The notes below the pieces were generated by a model. That model worked only from the letters and a program-made list of their open reading frames with translations. It was not told where the DNA came from and did not search any database. A stretch of 64,000 nucleotides of DNA from Flavivirga rizhaonensis. Its GTDB lineage: Bacteria > Bacteroidota > Bacteroidia > Flavobacteriales > Flavobacteriaceae. Both the position numbers and the translations under genes were made by a program. This document shows, piece by piece, positions 1-8,752 of the stretch (positions within the stretch are counted from its first letter, which is position 1; each line of letters begins with the position of its first letter). Location of the stretch: assembly GCF_004791695.1 (NCBI RefSeq), contig NZ_SRSO01000022.1:1-64000 (forward strand). Direction: 5' to 3'.

Positions 1-287
1 TAAATTTTGTTTTACAAGAATTTGAAAACAAAAAGATCGGTAAACTTTTAGAAGAACATTTGCCCAAATTACCAACTCAATGTAAATATTCATGGAAAGA
101 TATAGTATACGCTTTTTGGTCTGTTTATTTTTGTGGGGGAGATTGTATAGAAGACTTAGGCGGTAATTTTCATCATAACCTAAAACAGCTTCCTTTTTTT
201 AAAACGCCTAGTCCTGATAGGGTTTTAGATCGATTTAAGGAGTTGTCCCTTGCTAAAGTTGTATTAAAAAGCCCTAGCTACCGCTAG
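1..287 (+). pseudogene. IS1380-type transposase fragment (N-terminal part)
   Basis: An open frame enters from the left edge and stops at 287. It reads like the N-terminal region of IS1380-family DDE transposases, with the recognisable blocks WSVYFCGGDCIEDLG and PSPDRVLDRFKELS. The catalytic DDE core that should follow is missing: the frame ends inside an inverted repeat at 278-307 and nothing downstream resumes transposase coding. This is therefore a truncated remnant. How much lies to the left cannot be seen. The family assignment is by recognition of the motif pattern and is moderately sure. Confidence 0.6.
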
Positions 288-307
288 TTTAAAAACTAGT
301 GGCGGTA
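278..307. repeat. Inverted repeat that truncates the transposase frame
   Basis: The arms taccgctagttt and aaactagtggcggta pair around an AA centre, with three unpaired bases on the right arm. The repeat contains the stop codon of the transposase fragment, so it marks the break point of the element or inserted there. Confidence 0.5.
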
Positions 308-571
308 AAGATTAGCGGTCAAGAGTAAGAAAAAAACAAGCTAAGAAGTTACTTTAGAAATAGAGTGGCTTTTCTATTTATAATTTCCAACTAAAATATT
401 CATAATTTTACTTATAATTATATTTTTTATTTAACAATAGTTAAATTTAGTTATTAAGGCTAAGACAATCTAAATAAAAAAATATTTAGAAAAAAATATC
501 TTTTTGCATTTTGCTAGTATAGCAAGTTTACAACACTGGTAAGCTAGCAAAGTACAACAGTGATAGACTTT

Positions 572-706
572 TTAATAAGCATAACGTTTTAAACGTTTCC
601 AGTCATCCTCATGCGAGTAATTAAGATTTGGTATAATTCTATCTGTAAGTAAATTGTCTTGAGTGATACCACTCAAGTATCTCGATATTTTAGTAGTTGA
701 TTTCAT
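572..706 (-). CDS. Micro-ORF, 44-residue basic peptide
   Basis: This frame starts at ATG 706 and stops with TAA at 572. The peptide begins MKSTTKISRYLSGITQ and ends DDWKRLKRYAY. It has no signal peptide or membrane segment. The Trp followed by a basic-aromatic tail resembles the tails of the two micro-ORFs at 803-889 and 1057-1143 (W..KRR followed by Tyr or Phe), and all three share the same strand and spacing. It is not a family I know. Coding status is an inference from this shared tail. Confidence 0.35.
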   Translation of the reverse strand: MKSTTKISRYLSGITQDNLLTDRIIPNLNYSHEDDWKRLKRYAY

Positions 707-720
707 TTTTTGATTATTTA

Positions 721-953
721 ATACTGAAATACTGAAACAAGTTCAGCACAAGTAAGTTCAGCAAGGATTGATTGATGAAAATTTTGATTTAAAAGACGCT
801 ACCTATCTGTAACGTCTTTTACTGTTCCAATTGTAACTTTTTGTATTGTTTAAAGTTCCGCTTAATTGATTAGTGTTTAATGTTCTCATGATTTCTGATT
901 TAATTTTAATACTGAAACAAGTTCAGCACGGGTTGATTGATTGATGAGATAAA
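721..953. repeat. Dispersed repeat copies (actgaaacaagttcagca) with TTGA runs
   Basis: Two copies of the motif actgaaacaagttcagca occur at 732-749 and 911-928, each followed by short runs of GATT/TTGA (766-776 and 932-945). A related motif in inverse orientation occurs at 48650-48667. These look like members of the dispersed intergenic repeats common in flavobacterial genomes. Confidence 0.5.
803..889 (-). CDS. Micro-ORF, 28-residue basic peptide, paralogue of 1057-1143
   Basis: This frame runs from ATG 889 to TAG 803. The peptide starts MRTLNTNQLSGTL and ends NWNSKRRYR. It is identical at 20 of 28 positions to the peptide encoded at 1057-1143, and most differences are mild (T/S, G/A, Y/F), with both frames the same length. 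That pattern suggests selection on the protein rather than a random repeat. No function is recognised. A repeated motif containing ctgaaacaagttcagcac follows at 911-929. Confidence 0.45.
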   Translation of the reverse strand: MRTLNTNQLSGTLNNTKSYNWNSKRRYR

Positions 954-955
954 AG

Positions 956-1046
956 ATGTCATTCTGAATGAAAATGAAGAATCTCTTTTGGTGAATATTT
1001 GAATATTAGTTTTTTGAGATTTTTCGACTGCATTCAAAATAACATT
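956..1046. repeat. Palindromic intergenic repeat
   Basis: The left arm gatgtcattctgaatg pairs with the right arm cattcaaaataacatt, and the inner part gaagaatctc pairs with gagatttttc. The block cgactgcattcaaaataac is the flavobacterial version of a REP-like hairpin, also seen at 40700-40728 and 53013-53081. It separates two of the micro-ORFs. Confidence 0.55.
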
Positions 1047-1056
1047 TTAGTCCTTT

Positions 1057-1143
1057 TTATCTAAAGCGTCTTTTATTATTCCATTTGTTACTTTTAGTTT
1101 CAGTTAATGTTGCGCTTAATTGATTGCTGTTTAATGTTCTCAT
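1057..1143 (-). CDS. Micro-ORF, 28-residue basic peptide, paralogue of 803-889
   Basis: This frame runs from ATG 1143 to TAA 1057. The peptide starts MRTLNSNQLSATL and ends KWNNKRRFR. It shares start, length and stop position with its neighbour at 803-889, with 20 of 28 residues identical. It is strongly basic at the C terminus and has no signal peptide. Function is unknown. Alternatively the two copies are a duplicated non-coding repeat that happens to stay open; the conservative replacements argue against that. Confidence 0.45.
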   Translation of the reverse strand: MRTLNSNQLSATLTETKSNKWNNKRRFR

Positions 1144-1415
1144 AATTGTTGTTTTTTGATTGATTTATACTAGATAGACGACCACAAATAAAAAATGTTA
1201 CAGTACTATGCATAACAAAGTAATAAATTAACAAAATTTAACAATTTAGATAGGGTAGTAGTAAGTAATCTCGCATTTTTTAGACTTTTAAAATACTTTA
1301 GGAATGGTTATTGTGTTAAATCATTACAAAATTTAAATAAGAGTAGAATATTTTCAGATAAAAAAATATCTTTGAAATATATAAGTACATTAACTCAATG
1401 GAATAATAGAAACAA

Positions 1416-2093
1416 ATGAAGCTTTATTTTTCATTTTTTATACTACTACTTTTTTCGTTATCAACCTATGGTCAGATAGATTCGAAAAGAAAGTCTATTG
1501 CCATTCCTGCGGTAAAAAGCAAAGATTCTGTTGATGCTAGTCCTTTGTTACCATCCAGACCTATTAACAACAATACATCAATTAATAATATAAATACACC
1601 TAAGGTTTCTAAAAATCTTGATATGCCTAAGAAAGAGTTTTCTATGTTCCCAACTGAGGAGTTTGGTAATCCAGGAGAGCTTTATCATAAGCGACTTAAT
1701 AAAAGTTTAGATCACTTAAAACTAAGTAAAGAAGAGTTAGAATTGAAAAACGGTAGTACAACGGATCAATATTTTGGCGATTTTAAAAGTAAAGCTAAGT
1801 TTGTAAACGTGGTCTATCGAGATCATGGTTATGTTGATGGTGATATTATCCAGGTTTTAGTAAATGACGATGTTATTCATGCCAGAGTATTTTTAACAGG
1901 TGGTTTTAAAGGTTTTAAGCTGGATTTACAACCAGGATTTAATAAGATAGATTTCTTAGCTTTAAATCAAGGAGAGTCAGGACCAAATACCGCTGAATTT
2001 AGAGTTGTTGATGACCAAGGTAGTTTAATATCTTCTAATCGTTGGAATCTATCTACAGGTGTGAAAGCAACCATTATTGTAGTAAAGGAATAA
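1416..2093 (+). CDS. Secreted protein of unknown function
   Basis: The 225-residue product begins with a Sec signal peptide (MKLYFSFFILLLFSLSTYGQ), so it is exported. Residues about 25-115 are polar and low in structure. The C-terminal 95 residues contain alternating beta-strand-like stretches around VYRDHGYVDGDIIQVLVND and a final strand ending in VKE, suggesting a small beta-sandwich. I do not recognise a named family. The gene stands alone, with the convergent GNAT gene 12 bases downstream. Confidence 0.75.
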   Translation: MKLYFSFFILLLFSLSTYGQIDSKRKSIAIPAVKSKDSVDASPLLPSRPINNNTSINNINTPKVSKNLDMPKKEFSMFPTEEFGNPGELYHKRLNKSLDHLKLSKEELELKNGSTTDQYFGDFKSKAKFVNVVYRDHGYVDGDIIQVLVNDDVIHARVFLTGGFKGFKLDLQPGFNKIDFLALNQGESGPNTAEFRVVDDQGSLISSNRWNLSTGVKATIIVVKE

Positions 2094-2105
2094 GGAGAGT
2101 AGTAT

Positions 2106-2573
2106 TTACTTTGTTATCGACATAATATAAACAGAACGAGCCCCTTCATGAGGTGCTTTTATCTCGTTTTCTTTTACAAAACCTTCTCTTTTGTATAGTA
2201 TAATAGCCTTTTCGTTATCTGTAAAGACATCTAGCCATATTTTTTTAGCCTTGTAATGTTTAAAACAAAAGGCTTTTATTAATTTAATAGCCATACTTCC
2301 ATAGCCTAAGCCTCTTTTTAACAATGCTATTCTTCTAAATTCAATAACATGGTCTTTATTTAATAAACCAGCGAGTATCACATAACCAATAAGAATATTG
2401 TTAGATTTATTAAAAATAGAGACGTGTTTTTCATCTTTATTAGTTAGTACTTCTCTGTGCCTAGTGATATCATACTGACCAATAAATTGAGAATACTTTT
2501 TCTCTATTTCAATAATCTCTGTAAGATTCTCGATTTTAGTTTCTAGTAGCTTAATAGATTCATTTTCTAACAC
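2106..2573 (-). CDS. GNAT-family N-acetyltransferase
   Basis: The 155-residue product has the GNAT fold pattern. A strand ending in EFRRIALL is followed by the acetyl-CoA pyrophosphate loop KRGLGYGSMA (about residues 85-95), and the C-terminal strand and helix DVFTDNEKAIILYKREGF are typical of RimI-like enzymes. It would transfer an acetyl group from acetyl-CoA to an amine. The substrate cannot be read from the sequence. The stop lies 24 bases from the aldo/keto reductase gene, so the two are probably co-transcribed. Confidence 0.8.
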   Translation of the reverse strand: MLENESIKLLETKIENLTEIIEIEKKYSQFIGQYDITRHREVLTNKDEKHVSIFNKSNNILIGYVILAGLLNKDHVIEFRRIALLKRGLGYGSMAIKLIKAFCFKHYKAKKIWLDVFTDNEKAIILYKREGFVKENEIKAPHEGARSVYIMSITK

Positions 2574-2597
2574 TTAATCAAAATTTATCGATTAAAT

Positions 2598-3611
2598 TTA
2601 GGAAACTATCTTGTCAATGAGTTTTAACTCATCTTCAGAAAAACTTAAATTATCTACAGCTTTTATATTTTCTTTTAATTGCTTTGGAGAACTAGCTCCT
2701 ATTAAGACGGAGGCAACTTGCGGTTGTCTTAAAATCCAGGCAATAGCCATTTGCGATAATTTTTGACCACGTTCTTGGGCAATAACATTTAGATGCTGAA
2801 TTTTTTCGATATTACTATTTACAGCATCTACATTTAAATAGGTGAGATCTTTCGCAGCTCTTGATCCTTCTGGGATGCCTTTTAAATACTTTTCAGTTAA
2901 TAACCCTTGAGCCAACGGAGAAAAGGCAATACAGCCAACACCATTTTGTTCTAAAGTATTTAAAAGCCCATCTTCTACCCAACGATCGAACATAGAATAA
3001 CGTGCCTGATGTAAAATAAAGGGAACGTTTAAATTTTTAAGAATCACAGCAGCTTTTTGGGTGTCCTTTGGTTCGTAATTAGAAATACCAACATATAAGG
3101 CTTTACCTTGACGTACAATATCGGCTAGAGCTCCCATAGTTTCTTCCAAAGGAGTGTCTGGATCTGGTCTATGATGATAAAAAATATCAACATAATCTAA
3201 TCCCATACGTTTTAAACTCTGGTCTAAACTTGAAATTAAATACTTTCTCGATCCCAAATTACCATAAGGGCCTGGCCACATATCGTAGCCAGCTTTTGTT
3301 GCTATAAATAACTCATCTCTATAAGGCTTGAAATCTTTTTTAAAGATAGTGCCAAAATTTTCTTCGGCAGATCCATATGGAGGTCCGTAGTTATTAGCTA
3401 AGTCTAAATGTGTAATACCTAAATCGAAAGCACATCTAATAATATCTCTTCCGTTTTGTATATTATCAACAAAGCCAAAGTTGTGCCATAGTCCCAATGA
3501 TATTGCAGGTAAAAGCACACCGCTTTTTCCAGACCTTTTATAGGGTATGGTATCATATCTATGGTTTGAAGCTTGATAGCTTGTTGCTCTGGATTTGTCG
3601 TTGATTTGCAT
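2598..3611 (-). CDS. Aldo/keto reductase, YghZ (L-glyceraldehyde 3-phosphate reductase) type
   Basis: The 337-residue product matches the YghZ/Gpr group of aldo/keto reductases nearly end to end, including SLGLWHNFG, DLANNYGPPYGSAEENFG, TKAGYDMWPGPYG and GCIAFSPLAQGLLT. The catalytic tetrad is present as D70, Y75, K106 and H146. The family reduces reactive aldehydes such as methylglyoxal or L-glyceraldehyde 3-phosphate with NADPH in the cytoplasm. The first 18 residues are unlike the family and the start could be slightly downstream. The gene lies just upstream of the GNAT gene on the same strand. Confidence 0.9.
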   Translation of the reverse strand: MQINDKSRATSYQASNHRYDTIPYKRSGKSGVLLPAISLGLWHNFGFVDNIQNGRDIIRCAFDLGITHLDLANNYGPPYGSAEENFGTIFKKDFKPYRDELFIATKAGYDMWPGPYGNLGSRKYLISSLDQSLKRMGLDYVDIFYHHRPDPDTPLEETMGALADIVRQGKALYVGISNYEPKDTQKAAVILKNLNVPFILHQARYSMFDRWVEDGLLNTLEQNGVGCIAFSPLAQGLLTEKYLKGIPEGSRAAKDLTYLNVDAVNSNIEKIQHLNVIAQERGQKLSQMAIAWILRQPQVASVLIGASSPKQLKENIKAVDNLSFSEDELKLIDKIVS

Positions 3612-4173
3612 ATTTAGAGTAGCTAATAATTGAGATGTAAATGTATAAATTATATCGTTAATATTCTATTGAAGATGTAAGACCGCTTTGCTGTTAGAAT
3701 CAAGAACAAAGACTTGGTTGTGACTAACTGACAGACAGGGATGAAAACAAATAATGCTTCCGTAAATTAGAATTATTCAGACAATCTTTACTATTGAACT
3801 CGTTTAAACTTTTTGTTTTTAACCGAAAATGAGATGAAATTTATTCAGATGAGGCACTTTTTGCAAGGCATAGCAGAATTACGCATAAGAAAAGTAACAA
3901 AATATGGGTAAATTTCGACCATTTTTTAGGAAATAGAAAAAGTTTAAACGAGTTCATTATTTAAAATAAGAAAAGAGTGTTTAAAAAGCGTTTAGATGTC
4001 CGTTCGAACCTTTCGAATGTACTCAAGACAAGCTAAAGCCGAGAACTTTTTTATGTCTTGATTTTTAAAACGTCCCGATTGCGCTCGATGAGACAAATTT
4101 TAATACTTCTAAGATAATAAATGAATTTTGCTACAAATTCATTTAAAAATGTCATACCATGTGAATAAAAAAA
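3612..4173. other. Gene-free spacer with a MITE-like element
   Basis: There is no convincing reading frame in these 562 bases. The main content is the element with 20-base terminal inverted repeats at 3795-3956. To its right lie degenerate pieces resembling the cgattgcgctcgatgagac type of dispersed repeat (about 4076-4096). Confidence 0.6.
3795..3956. mobile_element. 162-base MITE-like element with perfect 20-base terminal inverted repeats
   Basis: The sequence tgaactcgtttaaacttttt (3795-3814) returns exactly as its reverse complement at 3937-3956. The 122 bases between carry no reading frame. Perfect long termini around a short non-coding core fit a miniature inverted-repeat element. No target duplication is obvious in the flanks, so movement is not proven. 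Confidence 0.5.
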
Positions 4174-5481
4174 TCAATTTTTAATCTTAGCTAATTCGGT
4201 AGTTAACTCATCTTTTATAGCAGAATCACTAGTATTTAAAGGTAATTGATTTGCATTGAGAAGATTTGGTTTTTCTAAAGGGTTATTACTTAAATTATAT
4301 AAAGCTTCAGAGCCATCATCAAAATAAATATACTTATGCGTGTTGTTTCTAATGGTAATATCTTCATTTTCGGTATACACATAATTTCTCTTACTCACAT
4401 TATTTGCACTTGAAAGTAATTCTTTAAAACTTTTGCTGTCATAAACTTCAGTAGTAGATACACCAGCTATATTTGCTATGGTAGTAAATAAATCGGTAGC
4501 GTTTATAAGCGCATCTTCAGTTTCATTAATACGTGTTACATTTTTTCCAGAAATAATCATAGGTACGTTAACGCCTCCTTGGTATACACTTCCTTTAGCT
4601 CTTGTAGAAGGATGTTCTTGTACCACTTGATTTGGAGTACCATTGTCTCCTATGAAAATAATGACTGTGTTCTCTTTTTCGTCTTCAGACATTGAATTGA
4701 TTAGTCTCCCCATTTCACTATCCATCGCTTCTAGTGCCGCCATATAATAGGGGAGTGGATTGTTATCTATACTTGCCTGGTCTGATGGTAAAATGCCCTG
4801 AGAATGCAAATCGTTTGGAGGTAAGTGAAATGGCGTATGTGGTGCATTGTAAGCTAACCATAAAAACCAAGGAGTAGTTTGTTCTGCAACCCAGTTAATA
4901 GCCAAATCTGTGAATTTAGTTGTGGTGTATGTTGTTGATTTAGTTGTAGCTCCATTTTCTGTTAGATTCCAGTTCCAATAGGATTGAACACCGCCACCTA
5001 AAAGGCCTGCAAAATGATTTATACCCATATTATTAGGGTGGGTTGCGTTATTTGATAAGTGCCATTTACCAATAACAGCGTGGTTATATGATTCGTTTGT
5101 ATTTGTGTCTATATAATTTTGTAATGACATTTCGGAAGTCGATAACACATCACCAGCATCAAGTACATTGGTTTTAAATCCATATTTTCCTGTTAAAATG
5201 GATGCTCTAGTTGGAGAGCATGTTGGATTAGACCATAGATTTGTAAACTTAATTCCTGAATTCATTAAACTTTGAAGTGTAGGCATGTTGGGCTTAACTG
5301 TTCCTATATCATAACCAGGAGTGGCATCTAACCCCATATCGTCTGCAATGATAAGTAAAATATTAGGAGCTGTATTTTGAGTGTTTTCTGGAACTTCTTC
5401 TTTATTATCAATTATGTCTACTGAGTTATCACAAGAAAAGAATAATGGTATTAATAGGCTAATTACTATATGTCGAGTCAT
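4174..5481 (-). CDS. S1-family sulfatase, lipoprotein
   Basis: The 435-residue product carries a lipoprotein signal ending at C17 (LFFSC). The metal-binding strand LLIIADDMG lies at 42-50. The sulfatase signature CSPTR at 88-92 has the cysteine that is converted to formylglycine, followed by ASILTGKYG. A later GDNG motif supplies further metal ligands. Such enzymes hydrolyse sulfate esters, often on algal polysaccharides, from the cell surface. The gene is alone, but a GH82-like and a GH150-like protein elsewhere in the window suggest sulfated galactans as substrates. Regiospecificity cannot be read from sequence. Confidence 0.88.
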   Translation of the reverse strand: MTRHIVISLLIPLFFSCDNSVDIIDNKEEVPENTQNTAPNILLIIADDMGLDATPGYDIGTVKPNMPTLQSLMNSGIKFTNLWSNPTCSPTRASILTGKYGFKTNVLDAGDVLSTSEMSLQNYIDTNTNESYNHAVIGKWHLSNNATHPNNMGINHFAGLLGGGVQSYWNWNLTENGATTKSTTYTTTKFTDLAINWVAEQTTPWFLWLAYNAPHTPFHLPPNDLHSQGILPSDQASIDNNPLPYYMAALEAMDSEMGRLINSMSEDEKENTVIIFIGDNGTPNQVVQEHPSTRAKGSVYQGGVNVPMIISGKNVTRINETEDALINATDLFTTIANIAGVSTTEVYDSKSFKELLSSANNVSKRNYVYTENEDITIRNNTHKYIYFDDGSEALYNLSNNPLEKPNLLNANQLPLNTSDSAIKDELTTELAKIKN

Positions 5482-5634
5482 GAGTATTGAGTTTTAATTG
5501 GACGATAATACTTACTTAAGACTTAATAAATAGAAATAAGTTTAATCTTTTTTATAACTAATTCATTTTCAGAAGGAAAAACAATCATTTATAATTTTCG
5601 TATTAAACATTCGTGATAAACCCTCTAAAGGTGT

Positions 5635-5642
5635 TATTTTTG
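5635..5642 (+). promoter_or_regulatory. Possible Bacteroidota -7 box of the helicase gene
   Basis: TATTTTTG fits the TAnnTTTG consensus of Bacteroidota housekeeping promoters and sits 20 bases before the helicase start codon. A clear TTG at the -33 position is not evident, so this is tentative. Confidence 0.35.
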
Positions 5643-5662
5643 CTCGTCACAAAATTATAGGG

Positions 5663-7216
5663 ATGTCCATTTCAATAACAGAATTAGAAGAAAGAAAAGC
5701 AGGTAAAGACTTATATAGCTATCAAAAAGGAGCCATAGATAAAATATTTAAGAGCTTTGATGAATCACCTCTTGATTACCATTTATTATATCAACTTCCT
5801 ACTGGTGGAGGAAAAACAGTTATTTTTTCTGAAATAGTTAGGCAATATCTTAAAAATCATAAAAAAAAGGTATTGGTGATGACGCACCGTATTGAATTAT
5901 GTAAGCAAACATCTAATGTGCTTACAGAGTTTGGTGTGTTGAATAAAGTTATAGATAGTAAGGCAGATTTAAGTGATCAAGCAGATTATAGTTGTTTTGT
6001 GGCTATGGTTGAAACCTTAAATAACAGATTGCAAGATGATAAGTTGGATATTTCTGATATTGGCTTGGTAATTATTGATGAAGCGCATTATAATTCATTT
6101 ACAAAACTCTTTAAATTTTTTAGTCAATCATTTATTTTAGGAGTTACAGCAACACCTTTGAGCTCTAGTATAGAGCTGCCAATGACCGATAATTATGATG
6201 AATTAATTGTTGGGGAAAGCATAGAATCTTTAATAGAAAATGGGTTTTTAGCTCGCGCTGAAATGTTTTCTTATAATGTAGGATTAACCTCGTTAGTGGT
6301 TGGAGCTAATGGTGATTATACAGTGAAATCTTCTGAAGATTTGTATACAGATAATGATATGCTTAGCAAATTGTTGCAAGCTTATGAAGAACGTTCTAAA
6401 GGGAAAAAGACATTAATTTTTAATAATGGAATTAATACTTCTTTACATGTTTATGATACCTTTAGAAGGGCTGGATACCCTGTAGCTCATCTAGATAATA
6501 CGAACACTAAAAAGGAGCGAGCACTTATTTTAAAATGGTTTAAAAATACTCCTGATGCTATTTTAACATCGGTAAGTATTTTAACTACAGGGTTTGATGA
6601 ACCTACTGTAGAGAGTATTATTTTAAATAGAGCAACTAAATCATTAACGCTTTATTATCAAATGATAGGGCGTGGCTCTCGTATTTTAAAAAATAAGAAT
6701 ACATTTAGTGTGATTGACTTAGGTAATAATTTTCACCGATTTGGACCTTGGGGCGATAACTTAGATTGGCAACGTATTTTTAAATCTCCAAATTACTATT
6801 TAGATGCGATTTTAAGTGATGAAGAGTTAGAAAGCAATTTCAGATATGAAATGCCAGATGAATTGCGTAAAGAATTTTCTAAATCTAAAGATGTTTATTT
6901 CGATATACAAAGAACTTACATAGAGTCAATTAGAAGTGGTGAATCATCAAAAGTTGTTCTGGAGCGTTCTATAGAACAACATGCCAAAATATGTATTGAA
7001 AATAGTGAAGATGTCTATGATGCATTGGGATTAGCAAAAATGCTAGGAGACGATATCGATTTTAGAATACAGCGATATACTAAGTGTATAAGTAAGAGTA
7101 CTTTTAATTTTGTAGAGTGGTTAAAAGGTGATTATAGAAAAAAATTAAATGCATATTTACGTTCAAATTTTGATGAAGTTTTTGAAGCTATTCATGGTTA
7201 TCCGCCAGAAGATTAG
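5663..7216 (+). CDS. Superfamily 2 DEAH helicase, RadD-like
   Basis: The 517-residue product has the SF2 motifs in order: the Q-like region YSYQKGAID near residue 20, Walker A PTGGGKT at 46-52, motif II DEAH near 139, motif III VTATP, and motif VI QMIGRGSRI near 333-341. The layout matches RadD/YejH-type helicases that act on DNA repair intermediates, but the C-terminal 150 residues are divergent and lack an obvious zinc site. It is ATP-dependent and cytoplasmic. A cold-shock gene follows after about 100 bases under its own promoter. Confidence 0.85.
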   Translation: MSISITELEERKAGKDLYSYQKGAIDKIFKSFDESPLDYHLLYQLPTGGGKTVIFSEIVRQYLKNHKKKVLVMTHRIELCKQTSNVLTEFGVLNKVIDSKADLSDQADYSCFVAMVETLNNRLQDDKLDISDIGLVIIDEAHYNSFTKLFKFFSQSFILGVTATPLSSSIELPMTDNYDELIVGESIESLIENGFLARAEMFSYNVGLTSLVVGANGDYTVKSSEDLYTDNDMLSKLLQAYEERSKGKKTLIFNNGINTSLHVYDTFRRAGYPVAHLDNTNTKKERALILKWFKNTPDAILTSVSILTTGFDEPTVESIILNRATKSLTLYYQMIGRGSRILKNKNTFSVIDLGNNFHRFGPWGDNLDWQRIFKSPNYYLDAILSDEELESNFRYEMPDELRKEFSKSKDVYFDIQRTYIESIRSGESSKVVLERSIEQHAKICIENSEDVYDALGLAKMLGDDIDFRIQRYTKCISKSTFNFVEWLKGDYRKKLNAYLRSNFDEVFEAIHGYPPED

Positions 7217-7270
7217 AGGTCTTATATAATTTTACTTCTAAAATTATTACAACATCCTTAAAATAAGGCG

Positions 7271-7278
7271 TATCTTTG
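7271..7278 (+). promoter_or_regulatory. Bacteroidota -7 box (TATCTTTG) of the cold-shock gene
   Basis: TATCTTTG is an exact match to TAnnTTTG and is followed by the frequent GCA. It lies 42 bases before the start codon at 7320, so the transcript would have a short leader. Confidence 0.55.
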
Positions 7279-7319
7279 CATCCGATTATTCACATTAAAC
7301 AAGCATTGTAATATAAACT

Positions 7320-7772
7320 ATGGCAAAATCTCAAGTAACTTTTAACAAAATTGAAAAAGAAAAAAAACGCTTAAAGAAAAGAGAAGAAAAGCAAAAAAAG
7401 AAAGAAGCTCGTAGAGCTGAGGCTAAAGAAAACCCACAAGGAATTCAATTTGCTTATGTAGACTTTAATGGCAACTTAACAGACACGCCTCCAGATCCTG
7501 CAATGCGTGAGAAAGTAGAAGCCGAAAGTATTGAATTAGGAATCCCTAAGAAAGAAGATAGAGAAGAGGAAGAACCAGTAAACAAAGAAGGAAAAGTGTC
7601 ATTCTTTGACCATTCTAAAGGTTTTGGTTTTATAATCGATAGTGTAAATCAAGAAAAATACTTCGTACACGTTAGTGGATTGCTTGAACCTATTGAAGAA
7701 AATGATAAAGTTACTTACGAGTTAGAACGCGGTCAAAAAGGAATGAATGCGGTTCGAGTGAAAAAGATTTAG
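7320..7772 (+). CDS. Cold-shock-domain protein with lysine-rich N terminus
   Basis: The 150-residue product has two parts. Residues 1-45 are a very basic Lys/Glu-rich helix. Residues about 90-150 form a cold-shock domain with the RNP-like motifs GKVSFFDHSKGFGFI and KYFVHVSG, which bind single-stranded RNA or DNA. It is longer than a classical CspA (about 70 residues) and matches the flavobacterial form with a basic extension. The likely role is RNA chaperone in the cytoplasm. The promoter at 7271 suggests independent transcription. Confidence 0.87.
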   Translation: MAKSQVTFNKIEKEKKRLKKREEKQKKKEARRAEAKENPQGIQFAYVDFNGNLTDTPPDPAMREKVEAESIELGIPKKEDREEEEPVNKEGKVSFFDHSKGFGFIIDSVNQEKYFVHVSGLLEPIEENDKVTYELERGQKGMNAVRVKKI

Positions 7773-7837
7773 TATCTTTTTCTTTACTTTTTCAAGATAG
7801 TTTTTCGTTATCCTATTATTTCTAATTACGAGTATAG

Positions 7838-8752
7838 ATGAGCATATCGCGAAAAACGATTCTTATTATTTTGGCATTTTTTGCTATTTATGTTATTTGG
7901 GGATCTACCTACCTTCTCAATAAAATAGCTGTAACAGAAATACCACCATTTTTTGTAGCTTCCATACGTTTCACTATGGCAGGTACGCTTATATTTATAA
8001 TAGCTAAGTTGATGAAACTTAAGCTATCTATTAGCAGAAAGCAATTTATTAATTGTACCATCGCTGGTTTTTTGTTTTTGGTGTATGGTAATGGTGTTTT
8101 TGTTTGGGCTTTAAAATATTTGGATAGTGGGTTTGCAGCTCTTGAAGCTTCTACTCAGCCACTTTTTGTATTATTACTCATGAGACTTATAGATGGTAAA
8201 AAGATGCAACCAAAATCTTTAATTGGTGTTGCATTAGGTATTATTGGGATGTATCTTTTAGTAAGTCAAAAAGAACTCATTACTAGTGATGAAAGTTTGA
8301 TAGGTATGCTTATGGCTTTCACCTGTGTTTTAGCCTGGAGTTATGGCAGTGTATTTGTTGCTAAGGCAGATTTACCATCAAACTTTTTTGTTAGTACGGC
8401 ATACCAAATGAGTATTGCTGGTGGGCTTTTAATATTAATAAGTTTGCTTTTAAATGAAAGTTGGATATTACCTATTCATTGGAGTTTAAAGGTGCAAGGG
8501 TCTATAATTTTTTTAATAGTATTTGGGGGCGTGATAGCCTTCACAGCATTTAATTATTTGCTTAAAGTTGTTTCTACAGAGAAAGCTTCTACTTCGGCAT
8601 ATGTAAACCCTATAGTAGCTATAATCCTAGGTTGGTATGTGCTTGATGAAACTATTACCACTCAAACCATTATAGCGGCTTGTATTCTTTTAACAGGTGT
8701 TTTCTTTATTACTTCACGTAAAAGAATTAAAACCCGAACTATTGGAAGTTAA
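7838..8752 (+). CDS. EamA/DMT-family transporter
   Basis: The 304-residue product contains about ten hydrophobic segments in two EamA repeats. The first begins AIYVIWGSTYLLNKIAV and the second includes VLAWSYGSVFVAK, both typical of drug/metabolite exporters. It sits in the inner membrane and probably exports amino acids or other small metabolites; the substrate is unknown. It overlaps or abuts a second EamA gene, so the two are likely co-expressed. Confidence 0.85.
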   Translation: MSISRKTILIILAFFAIYVIWGSTYLLNKIAVTEIPPFFVASIRFTMAGTLIFIIAKLMKLKLSISRKQFINCTIAGFLFLVYGNGVFVWALKYLDSGFAALEASTQPLFVLLLMRLIDGKKMQPKSLIGVALGIIGMYLLVSQKELITSDESLIGMLMAFTCVLAWSYGSVFVAKADLPSNFFVSTAYQMSIAGGLLILISLLLNESWILPIHWSLKVQGSIIFLIVFGGVIAFTAFNYLLKVVSTEKASTSAYVNPIVAIILGWYVLDETITTQTIIAACILLTGVFFITSRKRIKTRTIGS

